64,000 nucleotides of DNA, from assembly GCA_026936335.1 (NCBI GenBank), contig JAPMXV010000071.1, positions 1-64,000 of the forward strand. The letters are read 5' to 3'. Of this stretch, positions 48,667-58,560 are shown in pieces; the stretch's first letter is position 1; each line of letters starts with the position of its first letter. Position numbers and translations under genes: made by a program. The stretch comes from Mantamonas sphyraenae (lineage: Eukaryota; CRuMs; Mantamonadidae). Under the pieces are notes generated by a model. The model saw nothing but the letters and a program-made list of their open reading frames with translations. It searched no databases and was not told the DNA's origin.

Positions 48667-51600
48667 ATGTCCAGGAAGGGAAAGCGCTCACCGTCTGCGC
48701 GGGCCATGTCTGGCAACGTGGAGCCGCCTGTGCTGGATGAGTACCGCACCTTGACCGTCAACAAGGAGGACGAAGAAAGCGAGTTTTGCGACAACAGCAT
48801 TTCCACCTCCAAGTACACCAAGTACAGCTTCATCCCCAAGAACCTGTTTGAGCAGTTCCGCCGCATTGCCAACTTTTATTTCCTTGTCATCGCCATTCTC
48901 CAGGTACGCTTGCCTTCCAGCTCTCGCTTTCGCGTCGTCCCCTCTTCCCTCGCCGCCTCGCCAATCCGGGAACCGCAAACTGCGGCCCTTTCCACGCCCG
49001 GCTGACTCCGCATTCCCGCCACAGGCCATCCCACAAATTTCTCCTCTGGATCCCTTGACCAGTATTCTGCCCCTGGTATTTGTGCTCGGTGTCACTGCCA
49101 TCAAGGAAGGCTTTGAGGACTACGTGAGTTCCCCTTTTGCCTTGCGCGCCCACCGCCTTTTTTGCACCCAGCCCTTTCCCCGCCCCACACACCACCCACA
49201 CGCACGCCCAACTCCTGCACACCCTCCAACCACCCTCTGTGTACCCATCCGCTTCCTTTGAGGCCCTTTCTGTGTCCGCCGTGCCCTCCCCTGACCCGCA
49301 ACTGCCCGCGCAACCCAGAACCGCCACAAACTGGACGACGAAATCAACAATCGCGACGTCCTCATCTTCCGAAGCAGCTCCTTTGTCAGGAAGCCCTGGC
49401 TGGAGATTCAGGTCGGAGACATTGTGCGTCTCACCAACAAGAGCGAGGTGCCCGCAGACATGATCCTGCTCACCTCCAGCGACGAGTTTGGCGGCTGTTT
49501 TGTCGAAACCAAGCAGCTCGACGGGTACGTCCCCTCTCGCCTTGCCCCGCCCTTTTCCGCCGCCCCCTGCTGACCCACGCTCCACTTTGCGCATCTGCCC
49601 GTCCCCCCAACCCCCACCTGCATCCCTGTCCAATGTGCCCTCTGTCCGGCGACCCGCCTGTGCAGTGAGACCAACCTCAAGCCGCGTAGTTGCATCACAG
49701 AGACGCTCGACATGAAGAGCGAGAACAAGCTCACCAGCTTCAACGCCACCGTCAAGAGCGAGATGCCCAACAAGGAGCTCTACACCTACGTCGGTACCAT
49801 GGAGTACAAGGGCCGCGAGATTTCCGTCGGCCCTGACAACATCCTGCTGCGTGTACGTCGCCTTTGTTGGGCCCCTGCGCCAAACCCGGCCGCATTTTCC
49901 CAAGTTCCACGCTTTTGGATAACGCCCGCTCGCTCTCCTCCCCGTTCATCCCACCGCGTCCCCGTTTCCCATCCATGTGCACCATGTTCACACTCCCGCA
50001 TGATCCTGTGCACCCCATGCCCACCCCACCCACCCGACCTCCTCGATATTGCCACACAGGGATGCAACCTGCGCAACACCTCCTGGATCTTTGGTCTCGT
50101 CGTCTTTACCGGACACGACACCAAGCTGCTGCAAAACTCGCGTGCGGCTCCGTCCAAGCGCTCGGACCTGGAGCGCAAGATGAACACCATGCTGTACTTT
50201 ATCTTTGCCCTGCAGTTCAGCATCTGCGCCCTGTGTGCCGTCGGCGCCGCCATCTGGACCAGCCTCAACCTGGACGCAGGCTACCTGCGCTACCAGGAGG
50301 ACCCGGCCACCACAGGCGTCCTGGGCTTCCTCACCTTTCTCATTCTCCTCAACGTCATGGTGCCCATCTCCCTGTACGTGTCCCTCGAGGTCGTCAAGGT
50401 TGCCCTTGCCCTCTTTATCAACCAGGATGTGGAAATGTATCACGAAGAGACAGACACGCCTGCACGTGCGCGCACCTCCAACCTCACCGAGGAGCTCGGC
50501 CAGATCGAGTACGTGTTCTCCGACAAGACCGGCACCCTCACCTGCAACCAGATGGAGTTCCTCATGTGTTCCATTGGCGGCATCAAGTATGGCCACACCG
50601 CCGACCAGCTCGAGGAACTCAAGGGCAAGCCCAAGGAGAGCCTGACCCCGGGCTACGAAAACAAGGTGGCCGACCCAGAGTTCCAGTTCCGCGACACCAC
50701 CCTCGTCAACACCATGCAGGACGCCAGCGATCCCAACTCTGACCTCTTGTGGAACTTTATGTACAACATGGCGTTGTGCCACTCGGTCATTCCGGAGAAG
50801 GAAAACGGCCAGATCACCTACCAGGCCTCCTCTCCCGACGAAGCCGCCCTCGTGGGCTCTGCCAAGAACTTTGGCGTCTACTTTAAGGACCGTGTGCAAA
50901 ACCGTGTCACCCTCAACGTGTTTGGCGTCGAGCGCGAGTTTGAGATCCTCAACGTGCTCGAGTTCAACTCGGATCGAAAGCGCATGTCCATCATTGCACG
51001 CATGCCCAACGGCGACATCAAGCTGTACAGCAAGGGAGCCGACTCGGTCATGCTCGAGCGCCTGCAGGTTGGCGCCACCACCGTGCGCGACGCCACGCAG
51101 AAGCACCTCGAGGAGTTTGCCAAGCAAGGTCTGCGCACCCTCGTTCTGTGTCACCGCGACCTGGACGAGGACCAGTACCGCGCCTGGCAGGAGAAGTACC
51201 ACACCGCAGAGGTGTCCATGACCAACCGCGAGCGCATGATCGAGCTGTGTGCAGAAGAGATCGAGCGCGACCTCGAGCTCATCGGCGCAACTGCCATCGA
51301 GGACAAGCTGCAAGCCGGCGTGCCTCGTGCCATCTACCAGCTCGCTCAGGCCGGCATGAAGATCTGGGTCCTTACAGGCGACAAGCGCGAGACGGCCATC
51401 AACATCGGCTACTCGTGCCATCTGCTGCAGCAGAGCATGAACGTGACCCAGTTTGACGTCGGAGACGAAAAGAGCTTCATGGCCCAGCTGCGCAAGTACC
51501 GCGACCGCTTTGTGGGCTTGGACGAGAACGGCGACCCGGAGAACCTTTCGCCCAACGAGCAGGCCATTGTCATCACGGGCAAGTGCCTCAAGTTTGCCCT

Positions 51601-52753
51601 GCACGAAGAGAACCAGGAGGATTTCCTCAGCTTTGCGCGCATCTGCAAGGCTGTCATCTGCTGCCGTGTGTCGCCTGCACAAAAGGCGAGTGTGGTGGAG
51701 CTTGTCAAGCGCCACCTGCCAAAGTCGCTGACGCTGGCGATTGGCGACGGCGCCAACGACGTGTCCATGATCCAGAGTGCCCATGTGGGTGTGGGCATCA
51801 GCGGACAGGAGGGTATGCAGGCAGTGATGAGCTCTGACTATGCCATCGCACAGTTCCGCTTCCTGAACCGGCTGCTGCTCATCCACGGTCGCTGGGGCTA
51901 CATCCGTGTCTCCAAGCTCATTCTGTATTCGTTCTACAAGAACTTTACCATTTCGCTCACGCAGTTCTGGTACGCGTGGTTCTCGGGCTTCTCGGGCCAG
52001 ACACTGTACCACAGCTACGCGATTGCGGTGTACAACGTCTTCTTCACGGGTCTGCCCATCATGGTTCTGGCTGCCTTTGACAAGGACCTGCAAGCGGACA
52101 CGGTGATGAAGAACCCGTCGGTGTACTTCACCGGCCTGACGTACACCAAGTTCAACGTGGCTGTGTTTGCGTGGTGGATCCTCAATGGTCTCTGGCAGTC
52201 GCTGGTCATCTTTTTCTTCCCTCTGGCCGTGTTTGAGGAGTACGTGAACGGCGTGGGCCAGGCTGCGGGCCTGTGGTCCATGGGTGTGGTGCAGATGACC
52301 TGCATTGTGGTCAGTGTCAACGTCAAGATTGCTCTGGAGACGTCGACGTGGACGTGGCTGCACCACTTGGCGCTGTACGCCTCTGTGCTCAGCTGGTTCA
52401 TCATGGCTGTGGTGCTGGACTCGATCACCGACCTGTACGCTGGCGTGGCTGCGCAGACTCTGGGCCAGCCCACGCTGTGGCTGGTGATGTTCCTGGTAGT
52501 GGTGCTGGCCAACCTGCCGGACTACCTGTACAAGTACATCATCACCCGCTACGTGCCCGCCGAGGTGGACATTCTCCGCGAACAGGAGAGCCTTGGCATG
52601 GAGATCAAGGACATCGACCTGGGCGAGGAGTATGACCCTCGTCGCAAGTACCTGCAAGAGAACCGCCGAGGCAACCGCCGCGGCTCCATGGCCTCGCGCC
52701 GCAACAGCCGCCGAGCCAGCAGCTTTGCAGCCGGAGTGGGTGGAGCTGTGTGA
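48667..52753 (+). CDS. P4-type ATPase, aminophospholipid flippase
   Basis: Five exons (48667-48903, 49025-49123, 49319-49524, 49666-49852, 50060-52753) encode 1140 residues. Early landmarks are [19 protein letters not shown] in the first membrane region and the actuator motif, here read across a splice site as Asp-Gly-Glu-Thr. The phosphorylation site DKTGTLT (Asp ~398), the nucleotide-pocket KGADSVML and the hinge [20 protein letters not shown] complete the P-type core. The C-terminal helices are those of Drs2/ATP8-like P4-ATPases. These flip phosphatidylserine or phosphatidylethanolamine to the cytosolic leaflet, usually with a CDC50 partner, and support Golgi and endosome vesicle budding. 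The C-terminus is Arg-rich ([20 protein letters not shown]), a possible lipid- or kinase-regulated tail. A downstream Met at 48706 is an alternative start. Confidence 0.96.
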
Positions 52754-52875
52754 TGTGTGGGTTGGGGGGACAAAGGAATGGAAAAGGAATGTGGTTTTCC
52801 ACGACAATACACACATTGAGTTGAGTCGAGCGGCGATGCAGGCAAGGCAACCGTCCAGCACACACATTCCGCAAA

Positions 52876-54220
52876 ATGCACATCGGCACTGTGGGCCTGC
52901 TGCTATTCGTTGTAGCAACATGCGCGTGTGTGACGCACGCTGCCGGGATGGCGAGCGTGCAGGGTGCACAGGTGCTGAACGGGGAGTACAATCGCCAGGT
53001 GAACTTTACGCTGACGTCGCTGACAAACGTGGAGGTGCGCCTGGAGGTGTGCTCTGGAGCAGCGCAGCTGTTTGTCGATTCATCGCTGAATGGAAACAGC
53101 GCACCGGGAGCAGGCAACGCGGCGTACTCGTCCAGCGTGGGCAGTGCGGCGTCAGCCGTCCTCAACGCGGCACAGCCGGGCACGTACTATGTGGCCGTGC
53201 TCGGCCGCGCAGCAAGCACAGAGTTTAATGTGCATGTGTATACAACCCAAGGTGAGTGTGCGCAGTGCAGCGGAGTGATTGGGCCGTGCGGTAGCTGACC
53301 AGCAGGTCGTTTTTGTGTGTTTGCTTGTTGATGGCCCCACAGCGCCGCGCACGGTGCCGTTGCCAGGCGGAGCAGGCCAGAACGACAGCAGCGTGCGTGT
53401 GGAGGAGAGCACAGAGACAGAAGTGTACCTGAGCGTGGCAGCCGGCGCGACGTACGGCGGCGCAGAGGGCTCGGGAGCAGTGGAGTATCGCTGGGTTGTG
53501 AGCAGCAATGTGGGGCGAGTGTTGAGTACGGCGTGCGGGGCAAACACGACACGCTGGAGCGACATCACAGTGTCCGAGTATGGAGAGGGCACCCCAAACA
53601 GCCTGCTCCCCGGGCGGGTCATGCTCAAGGTGTCTGAACTGCAGGCAAACACAACGTATGCTGTTGGGGTGGAAGTGCGCGACCGCACGTCGGGCCAGAG
53701 CGCGTTCTACACAGCGACGCAGGCACGCACGGTTGGCACGGAAGGCCAATGTGCACGTGTGATCAACGCTCCGTTCTGTTCCATGGTCAATTTCACGGCG
53801 GACATCAAAGGCACGACGGGATTCCAGGAGGACGAGTTTGCCTCGACCACGTACGAGACGTTTGCCCGTTTGCTGGCCCAGTACGACTGTGAAGACCCGC
53901 GTGGCTACTCGGCATGGCGTTGTCCTGACTGCTTGGCCGCATACAAACTGTGGGCATGCACAGTGGCCTTCAGGGAGTGTCCAGCCAGCACGGAAAACAA
54001 GCCCTGCCGAGCCATCTGTGAAGACGTGGTGCGCAAGTGTCCCACCATCCTTGGGTTTGACAAGTGTCCCACAAACTTTATCGAGTATGGCCCCAGTGGC
54101 CAGTGCAACACGTACGGTTCCGATCTTGGCAAAAGCGCAGCCGGTGCAGCTCCTGCCGTCCCTGTTGTTGCCTCCCTGCTTGTTCTGCTCGTGTCCACAC
54201 TGGCCACTGTGGTTGTGTGA
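52876..54220 (+). CDS. Mid1/NALF (FAM155)-like calcium-channel subunit
   Basis: The exons are 52876-53251 and 53343-54220, with a 91-nt intron (GTGAGT...GCCCCACAG), giving 417 residues. It has a clear signal peptide. The ectodomain begins with a beta-rich segment ending QPGTYYVAVLGR, similar to the repeats of fungal Mid1. The Cys-rich C-terminal domain has NAPFCSMVNF, CPDCLAAYKLWACTVAF then REC, and CRAICEDVVRKCPTILGF. This is the C-x-DC-x-AYK-x-W-x-C pattern that Mid1 shares with NALF1/FAM155. A final hydrophobic stretch (VPVVASLLVLLVSTLATVVV) with no cytoplasmic tail suggests a GPI anchor or a simple C-terminal helix. Mid1 and NALF are obligate partners of the four-domain channels Cch1 and NALCN; no such channel gene is in this window. 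Confidence 0.82.
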
Positions 54221-54230
54221 CCTTCACCAC

Positions 54231-56051
54231 TCAAAAATCAACGTCCTCATCGAATATGGATTCGCCCAACTCTGCCATTGGATCACTGCTTGCACTGCCC
54301 TGCCCGTCATTGTTGTTGTTGGGGCTGTGCGTCGTTGTCACGCTACTCATTGTTGTGGTGGTGATTGTGGTTGGGGCAGCAGGCTCTTCCTGCTCTCCAA
54401 GGTGTTCTTCATCCCGGTCCATCTCGTCGCCGTTCCCGTCACCCTCATTCTGGAGAGAGGGAAACGAGCGTAGCGGAGAATCGTGGGCCACGTCGACCGT
54501 AACATCGTGTTGGGCCACGTTGCCGTGATTCCTGTTGACAGATGCAGAGTGCTTGGCACTTGCGGTGAGACCGAGCAGCGCGGGCGTTTTGCGTCCAAAT
54601 GTGGGGTCGCTTGCTTGCTTGCTGACAATCTGGGGAGTGCTGAGGGCGAGTTCGCCACGTGGTATGCCACTGCGCTTGCGTTTGGATCTGGTGTCGTCGA
54701 AAAAGGCCGTGACGATGTTGCGCGCGGTGATGACGAGGTAGTGCTTGCGTCGGTTGGGAGAAAACACGCTGATGTTGCGTAGGATGAGCACCGTACCGGT
54801 GGCGATGTTGTTGTCGTACTTTTCCAAGGCGCTGTGAGACAAGGTGGCATCGATCTCCCCCGTGGGATCTTGCAAACACGCCTGCGCGTTGCGTTCGTAC
54901 GTAGTCACACTCTTGACACTCACAGCCAGAGCAGGAACCTTGCTCTTGTATCCCACGCGGTGCACGTAGCGGATGGTGCACGGAAACGGCGCCAGGTCGC
55001 TGTGCGCGCGTTCCATCTGTTCCAGCTCTCGGGCCGAAATGCTCTCCAGCGACACCTGGTTTACGAATTCGTCGACGCTGCTGAGCATGGTTTGCCACGC
55101 AGGTCCCAAAGCAGCCAGCACCAATTTTGGCGTGTTCTGGGTTCTGTCTGTGGTTGTGCTGGCCTCGGAGTTCTGTGAGGGCAGCTCCGCCCCAAGCTGG
55201 TGTTGGGTCAGCGCGACCATCTCCTGGCTGAAACTCGGTGATTGCTGCACACTGGACTGTTGCGACACCGGATTGTCCCATTGCTCAACCTGGCGTGTCG
55301 CCAAGTACGTCAAACCTTGCAACGCCATCTCGCCGGCTGGGCCAGGGATGGTTTGAAGCCTGTCCTGGGTTAGCGCTTGGGAGTTGGATGCCACTAGGTG
55401 CGTCTGTCTTTGCGACATTGGCATGTTCCCTGTGTGTGCGTCCATACTGGGGGTGTGTACTTCCAGCGATTCTTGGCTCGCAGCCTGCTGCCTTTCCGCC
55501 CTTTGCTCGTGTTCCTGCCGCTCTCGTTCCTGCTCCTCCTGTATCCGCTGTCTCTTTTGCGCCTGCAAACGTCGCTGCACTTCTGCAAACGACTCCTGCT
55601 GGCTGCCGCCGTCACTGCTCGGCTCGGTGCTGTTCCCAGGAACCTCCTTGCGTTTGGTGCCCGCTTGACTCGACACAGGCACCTGCTGATTATCTACAGT
55701 CGCTCCACTCACACCGAAGCCATGGGAAGACGGTTCATGTGCATGCCGTGTCACCTCCTGCTGCTGGACTGGTGTGTGGGGTGCTGACACCGCGCGCGAT
55801 TCCTCGCCACGCTCTGCGTCATGCCCGCGGGATGTCTGCGGGGACTGCAAGGATGGAGGAGGTGGGATTTCGGCTTGGAGAGCCGGAGTTGCCGCCAAGG
55901 CGCTATCAGTGGCCTGGCGTGTGTGTGTGGCGCCTGCAATCACAAGATCTTCCTTTTCAAAGACATCCATGGACTGTATGAGGAGGTCGTCGTCAAGACC
56001 ATCGGTGACATCCAAACCCACGGTCGCAAACAGGCCATTTCCCTGGGACAT
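54231..56051 (-). CDS. HROB: HROB-like OB-fold protein (MCM8IP/C17orf53 family)
   Basis: One exon encodes 606 residues from the ATG at 56051 (a TTG two codons upstream extends the frame). The first 330 residues are disordered, rich in Gln, Ser and Pro, with a basic-charged coiled segment (RRLQAQKRQRIQEEQERE). The conserved OB fold lies at about residues 350-450: PFPCTIRYVHRV, VPALAVSVKSVTTYERN, CLQDPTGEIDATLSHSALE, TGTVLILRNISVFSPN and KHYLVITARNIV. The order of LKDPTGEM-type, GSVLLLKQ-type and VFSPxxRxHYLxVT-type elements is that of HROB. HROB recruits the MCM8-MCM9 helicase for DNA synthesis in homologous recombination. The C-terminus is acidic and ends EDVDF. Its stop lies 10 bp from the convergent Mid1-like stop. 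Confidence 0.8.
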   Translation of the reverse strand: MSQGNGLFATVGLDVTDGLDDDLLIQSMDVFEKEDLVIAGATHTRQATDSALAATPALQAEIPPPPSLQSPQTSRGHDAERGEESRAVSAPHTPVQQQEVTRHAHEPSSHGFGVSGATVDNQQVPVSSQAGTKRKEVPGNSTEPSSDGGSQQESFAEVQRRLQAQKRQRIQEEQERERQEHEQRAERQQAASQESLEVHTPSMDAHTGNMPMSQRQTHLVASNSQALTQDRLQTIPGPAGEMALQGLTYLATRQVEQWDNPVSQQSSVQQSPSFSQEMVALTQHQLGAELPSQNSEASTTTDRTQNTPKLVLAALGPAWQTMLSSVDEFVNQVSLESISARELEQMERAHSDLAPFPCTIRYVHRVGYKSKVPALAVSVKSVTTYERNAQACLQDPTGEIDATLSHSALEKYDNNIATGTVLILRNISVFSPNRRKHYLVITARNIVTAFFDDTRSKRKRSGIPRGELALSTPQIVSKQASDPTFGRKTPALLGLTASAKHSASVNRNHGNVAQHDVTVDVAHDSPLRSFPSLQNEGDGNGDEMDRDEEHLGEQEEPAAPTTITTTTMSSVTTTHSPNNNNDGQGSASSDPMAELGESIFDEDVDF

Positions 56052-56147
56052 TGGCAAAGGAGAGGTGTGTGTGGATCACAACAACAGGCGTTTGTTTCCA
56101 GGCTCTTCCTTGGTCTGGACCACATGGCGCATGGGACTCGTCTGTCA

Positions 56148-57320
56148 TCACTCAAACAGCTTGGAGCCCGGTTCAGAGCCAAGGGTGTGTGTGGAGGTGG
56201 AAGTCTTGAGGGGAGCTCCGGCACGCACGCCTGCGGCAGCGTCACTGACGCTCAGAATCTTGATGTAACCGTAGACGATGGTGCCGATAAGGATGAGGGT
56301 GATGGCCACGAGGCTCATGGTGCTGGAAAACTGGTCGCCCCACAAGAGGTTGCCTCCAACGAGAGTGCCGATGGTCTTGAAATAACCGAGAATGTCGTAC
56401 GTCATGTCGTTGACTCCGTAGGCATCGGCCAGGCAGGTGGAGATGGCGTTGGCAAAGGAAAACACAGCCATGGCAAAGAGAAGCAGCTGGACTTGCTCGG
56501 AATAACGATAGTCGGCCATGGTGTGCAAGTTGTCACCGAGAGGGCTCAAGCAGGCCAGGAGGATGGTGGCCACGCTCAGTTGGAGGAATTGGAGCTGTAC
56601 AGAGGAGAGTTGAAGATTGCGCTGGAGGCTGGTGCAGGTCAGGTGGTAGACGACGAGTGCAACAAAGTAGGAGAGGCCCGTGACGGCACCGGGTGCATTG
56701 ACGGTGACCTCCACCATGGTGAGGGAGAAGAAGCCGGCCATGACGAGAGCCAGTGCGACGAGCTGGTCACGGGAGGTGCTCCTGTCGCGCACGAGCATGT
56801 TGATGATGCTGACGAGCGGGACTGTGGCGGAGCGGGAGATCTGACGTGGGGTTTTGGCAAAGGGTGGCGTGTGGAATGCAAACGGGATGCGAGTATGAGT
56901 GGTGGGTGCATGGGCAAGGTGGAAAACGGGGCAAATGAAAAGGCAGGAGTCAAGAGGACGCACCTGGTAGACGGGTAGGGTGTTGAGTTGGAGGGAAGCG
57001 TTTGCGAGGACGAGGCAGAGGGCAAAGATGAAGGAGGAGGTGGCGACCGAGGCGAGGGGCGCAGGCTTGAAGGTGAACAGCTTGAAGAGGATGCAGAGAA
57101 GGTAGGCAGCGAGTGCAGAGACACACTGGAGGGAAGTGAGGAACATGACTGGGCGACGGGGGAGTGGAGGCGCAGGGTCAGCAAGGCGGGCAATGCAAGC
57201 ACGCGCGGGGGGGGCGAGGGGAGTCTTACCAAACGGATAGCGATGGAAGGTCATGAGTGTCTTTGCGACGAGGACCATGCCCACGGTGCTGAGCACATTG
57301 ACGGCGCTGAAAAGGTCCAT
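56148..57320 (-). CDS. SLC35/TPT-type nucleotide-sugar or triose-phosphate transporter
   Basis: Three exons (57230-57320, 56964-57148, 56148-56840), with introns of 81 and 123 nt, give 322 residues. About ten membrane helices are visible. The first begins directly at the N-terminus (FSAVNVLSTVGMVLVAKTLM). A conserved block LANASLQLNTLPVYQISRSATVPLVSI resembles the SLC35E/TPT branch of drug/metabolite transporters, where this loop-helix carries substrate contacts. The tail is cytosolic, Ser/Thr-rich and short. The family moves nucleotide sugars or sugar phosphates across Golgi or ER membranes; the exact substrate cannot be read from sequence. The start is separated from the divergent oxidoreductase gene by about 230 bp. 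Confidence 0.88.
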   Translation of the reverse strand: MDLFSAVNVLSTVGMVLVAKTLMTFHRYPFGKTPLAPPARACIARLADPAPPLPRRPVMFLTSLQCVSALAAYLLCILFKLFTFKPAPLASVATSSFIFALCLVLANASLQLNTLPVYQVRPLDSCLFICPVFHLAHAPTTHTRIPFAFHTPPFAKTPRQISRSATVPLVSIINMLVRDRSTSRDQLVALALVMAGFFSLTMVEVTVNAPGAVTGLSYFVALVVYHLTCTSLQRNLQLSSVQLQFLQLSVATILLACLSPLGDNLHTMADYRYSEQVQLLLFAMAVFSFANAISTCLADAYGVNDMTYDILGYFKTIGTLVGGNLLWGDQFSSTMSLVAITLILIGTIVYGYIKILSVSDAAAGVRAGAPLKTSTSTHTLGSEPGSKLFE

Positions 57321-57547
57321 TCGGAGGCAGGGGAATGCGCTGAGTCCGCCATCGCAAACCGGAGCCTGTCTTGAGGGAAGGGCACGCTCGCGCAACGAGA
57401 GAGCGAGAGGGAGAGAGCAAGGGTACGGAGGGGCACACGACGGGTGCAATTTGAGATGAGCACACGAGCGGCAGCTTCGTTAGTGGACTGCAGCGCAGCA
57501 AGGCGTGTCAAAGGTTAGTTTTGCCAGCATGGCTGGGATACACACCC

Positions 57548-58530
57548 ATGGAGAACAAGATTGACACAGGACGTGTGTGGCCCACCCTTTGCGTGTGTGT
57601 GTGTGCGTGTGTGTGTGCATGTGTGTGTTGTGTGCGGCAGCGGTGGTGCGTGGGAAGGAGGCGCTGAACGCACATGTGCAACGGGTGCAGTTGGCAGTGG
57701 AAGGGGAGGAGGAGGAGGAGAACGGGTTTGTGTTTATGGCAGGACAACACGTGAGGCTATTTGTGGGGGAACAGAGTGCGTCGAGAGATGTGTACGACGT
57801 GGGACAGGTGGACACGGAGTTGGGCGCGGACTTTTCGATTCTGAACAGGCCGTGGCCGCGAAGCAGAGCAGGACAGATTGAGGTGGCGATGAAAAGGAGC
57901 ATCAACCCAGTGACGCAATTCTTTCACGAGTACGCAGAGATAGGAAGTGAAGTGAGCGTGCAAGGGCCGATGGGCAGTGCAGCGTTTGAGCCGGAAGACA
58001 AGACGCCAGTGGCACTGATTGCAGGTGGGGTGGGCATCACGGCGGTGGTGAGCATTGCGGATCAGGTTGTGCATGATCCAAAGTGTGCAGGTATGCATGC
58101 GCATATGGTGTATGCAGTGAACGAGGCGGAAGACATGTTGTTTCTTCCGGAACTGGACGCCTGGGCAGAGGAGGGACTGCAGGTGACCCTGGCCGTGAGC
58201 AATGGGGACAGGGAGCGTGCGTGGCGTCAGTTGAGGCAGATGGGCAGTGGGAACGCGGTGGCGGAACGGGTGATGGAGCAGGCACTGTTTGGCAGACGAT
58301 TGGACACGGAAATGCTAGACGAGGTGGTAGCACGTGCCCAAACACACGCAATGGATGTCGCGGAGGACGGACAGGCGAAACGGGGTGTGCAGGCACGTGC
58401 TTGGGACGACCATACGCTGGTGCGCCCGTTTGTGGCAGGCCCACCTGCCATGGTGCGCTTTGCCGTGGATTACCTGGGCAAGGAACGATGCTTGTTTGAA
58501 GAGGGAGTGTATGGAGCTGGGCTCCTGTGA
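57548..58530 (+). CDS. OXNAD1-like FAD/NAD-binding oxidoreductase
   Basis: The likely structure is a tiny exon at 57548-57572 (ATGGAGAACAAG...), a 68-nt intron that is mostly GT repeat (57573-57640, ending GCGGCAG), and an exon at 57641-58530, for 304 residues. The start and first intron are tentative because the repeat gives several donors. The second exon has a ferredoxin-reductase fold: FMAGQHVRLFV and FSILNRPWP (flavin side), IEVAMKRSINPVTQF, SVQGPMG, then the NAD-side LIAGGVGITAVVSIADQV, the YAVNEAEDMLF strand and FVAGPPAMVRFA. This matches OXNAD1, a little-studied, probably mitochondrial reductase. An extra segment around residues 220-270 separates the last two motifs. Confidence 0.8.
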
Positions 58531-58560
58531 GTCGGGTGGGAGGTGGGGAATTGGGCAGCA

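Noticed and set aside
49988-52969. 993-codon open frame on the minus strand
   Set aside because: Antisense shadow of the P4-ATPase; the plus-strand frame has every catalytic motif.
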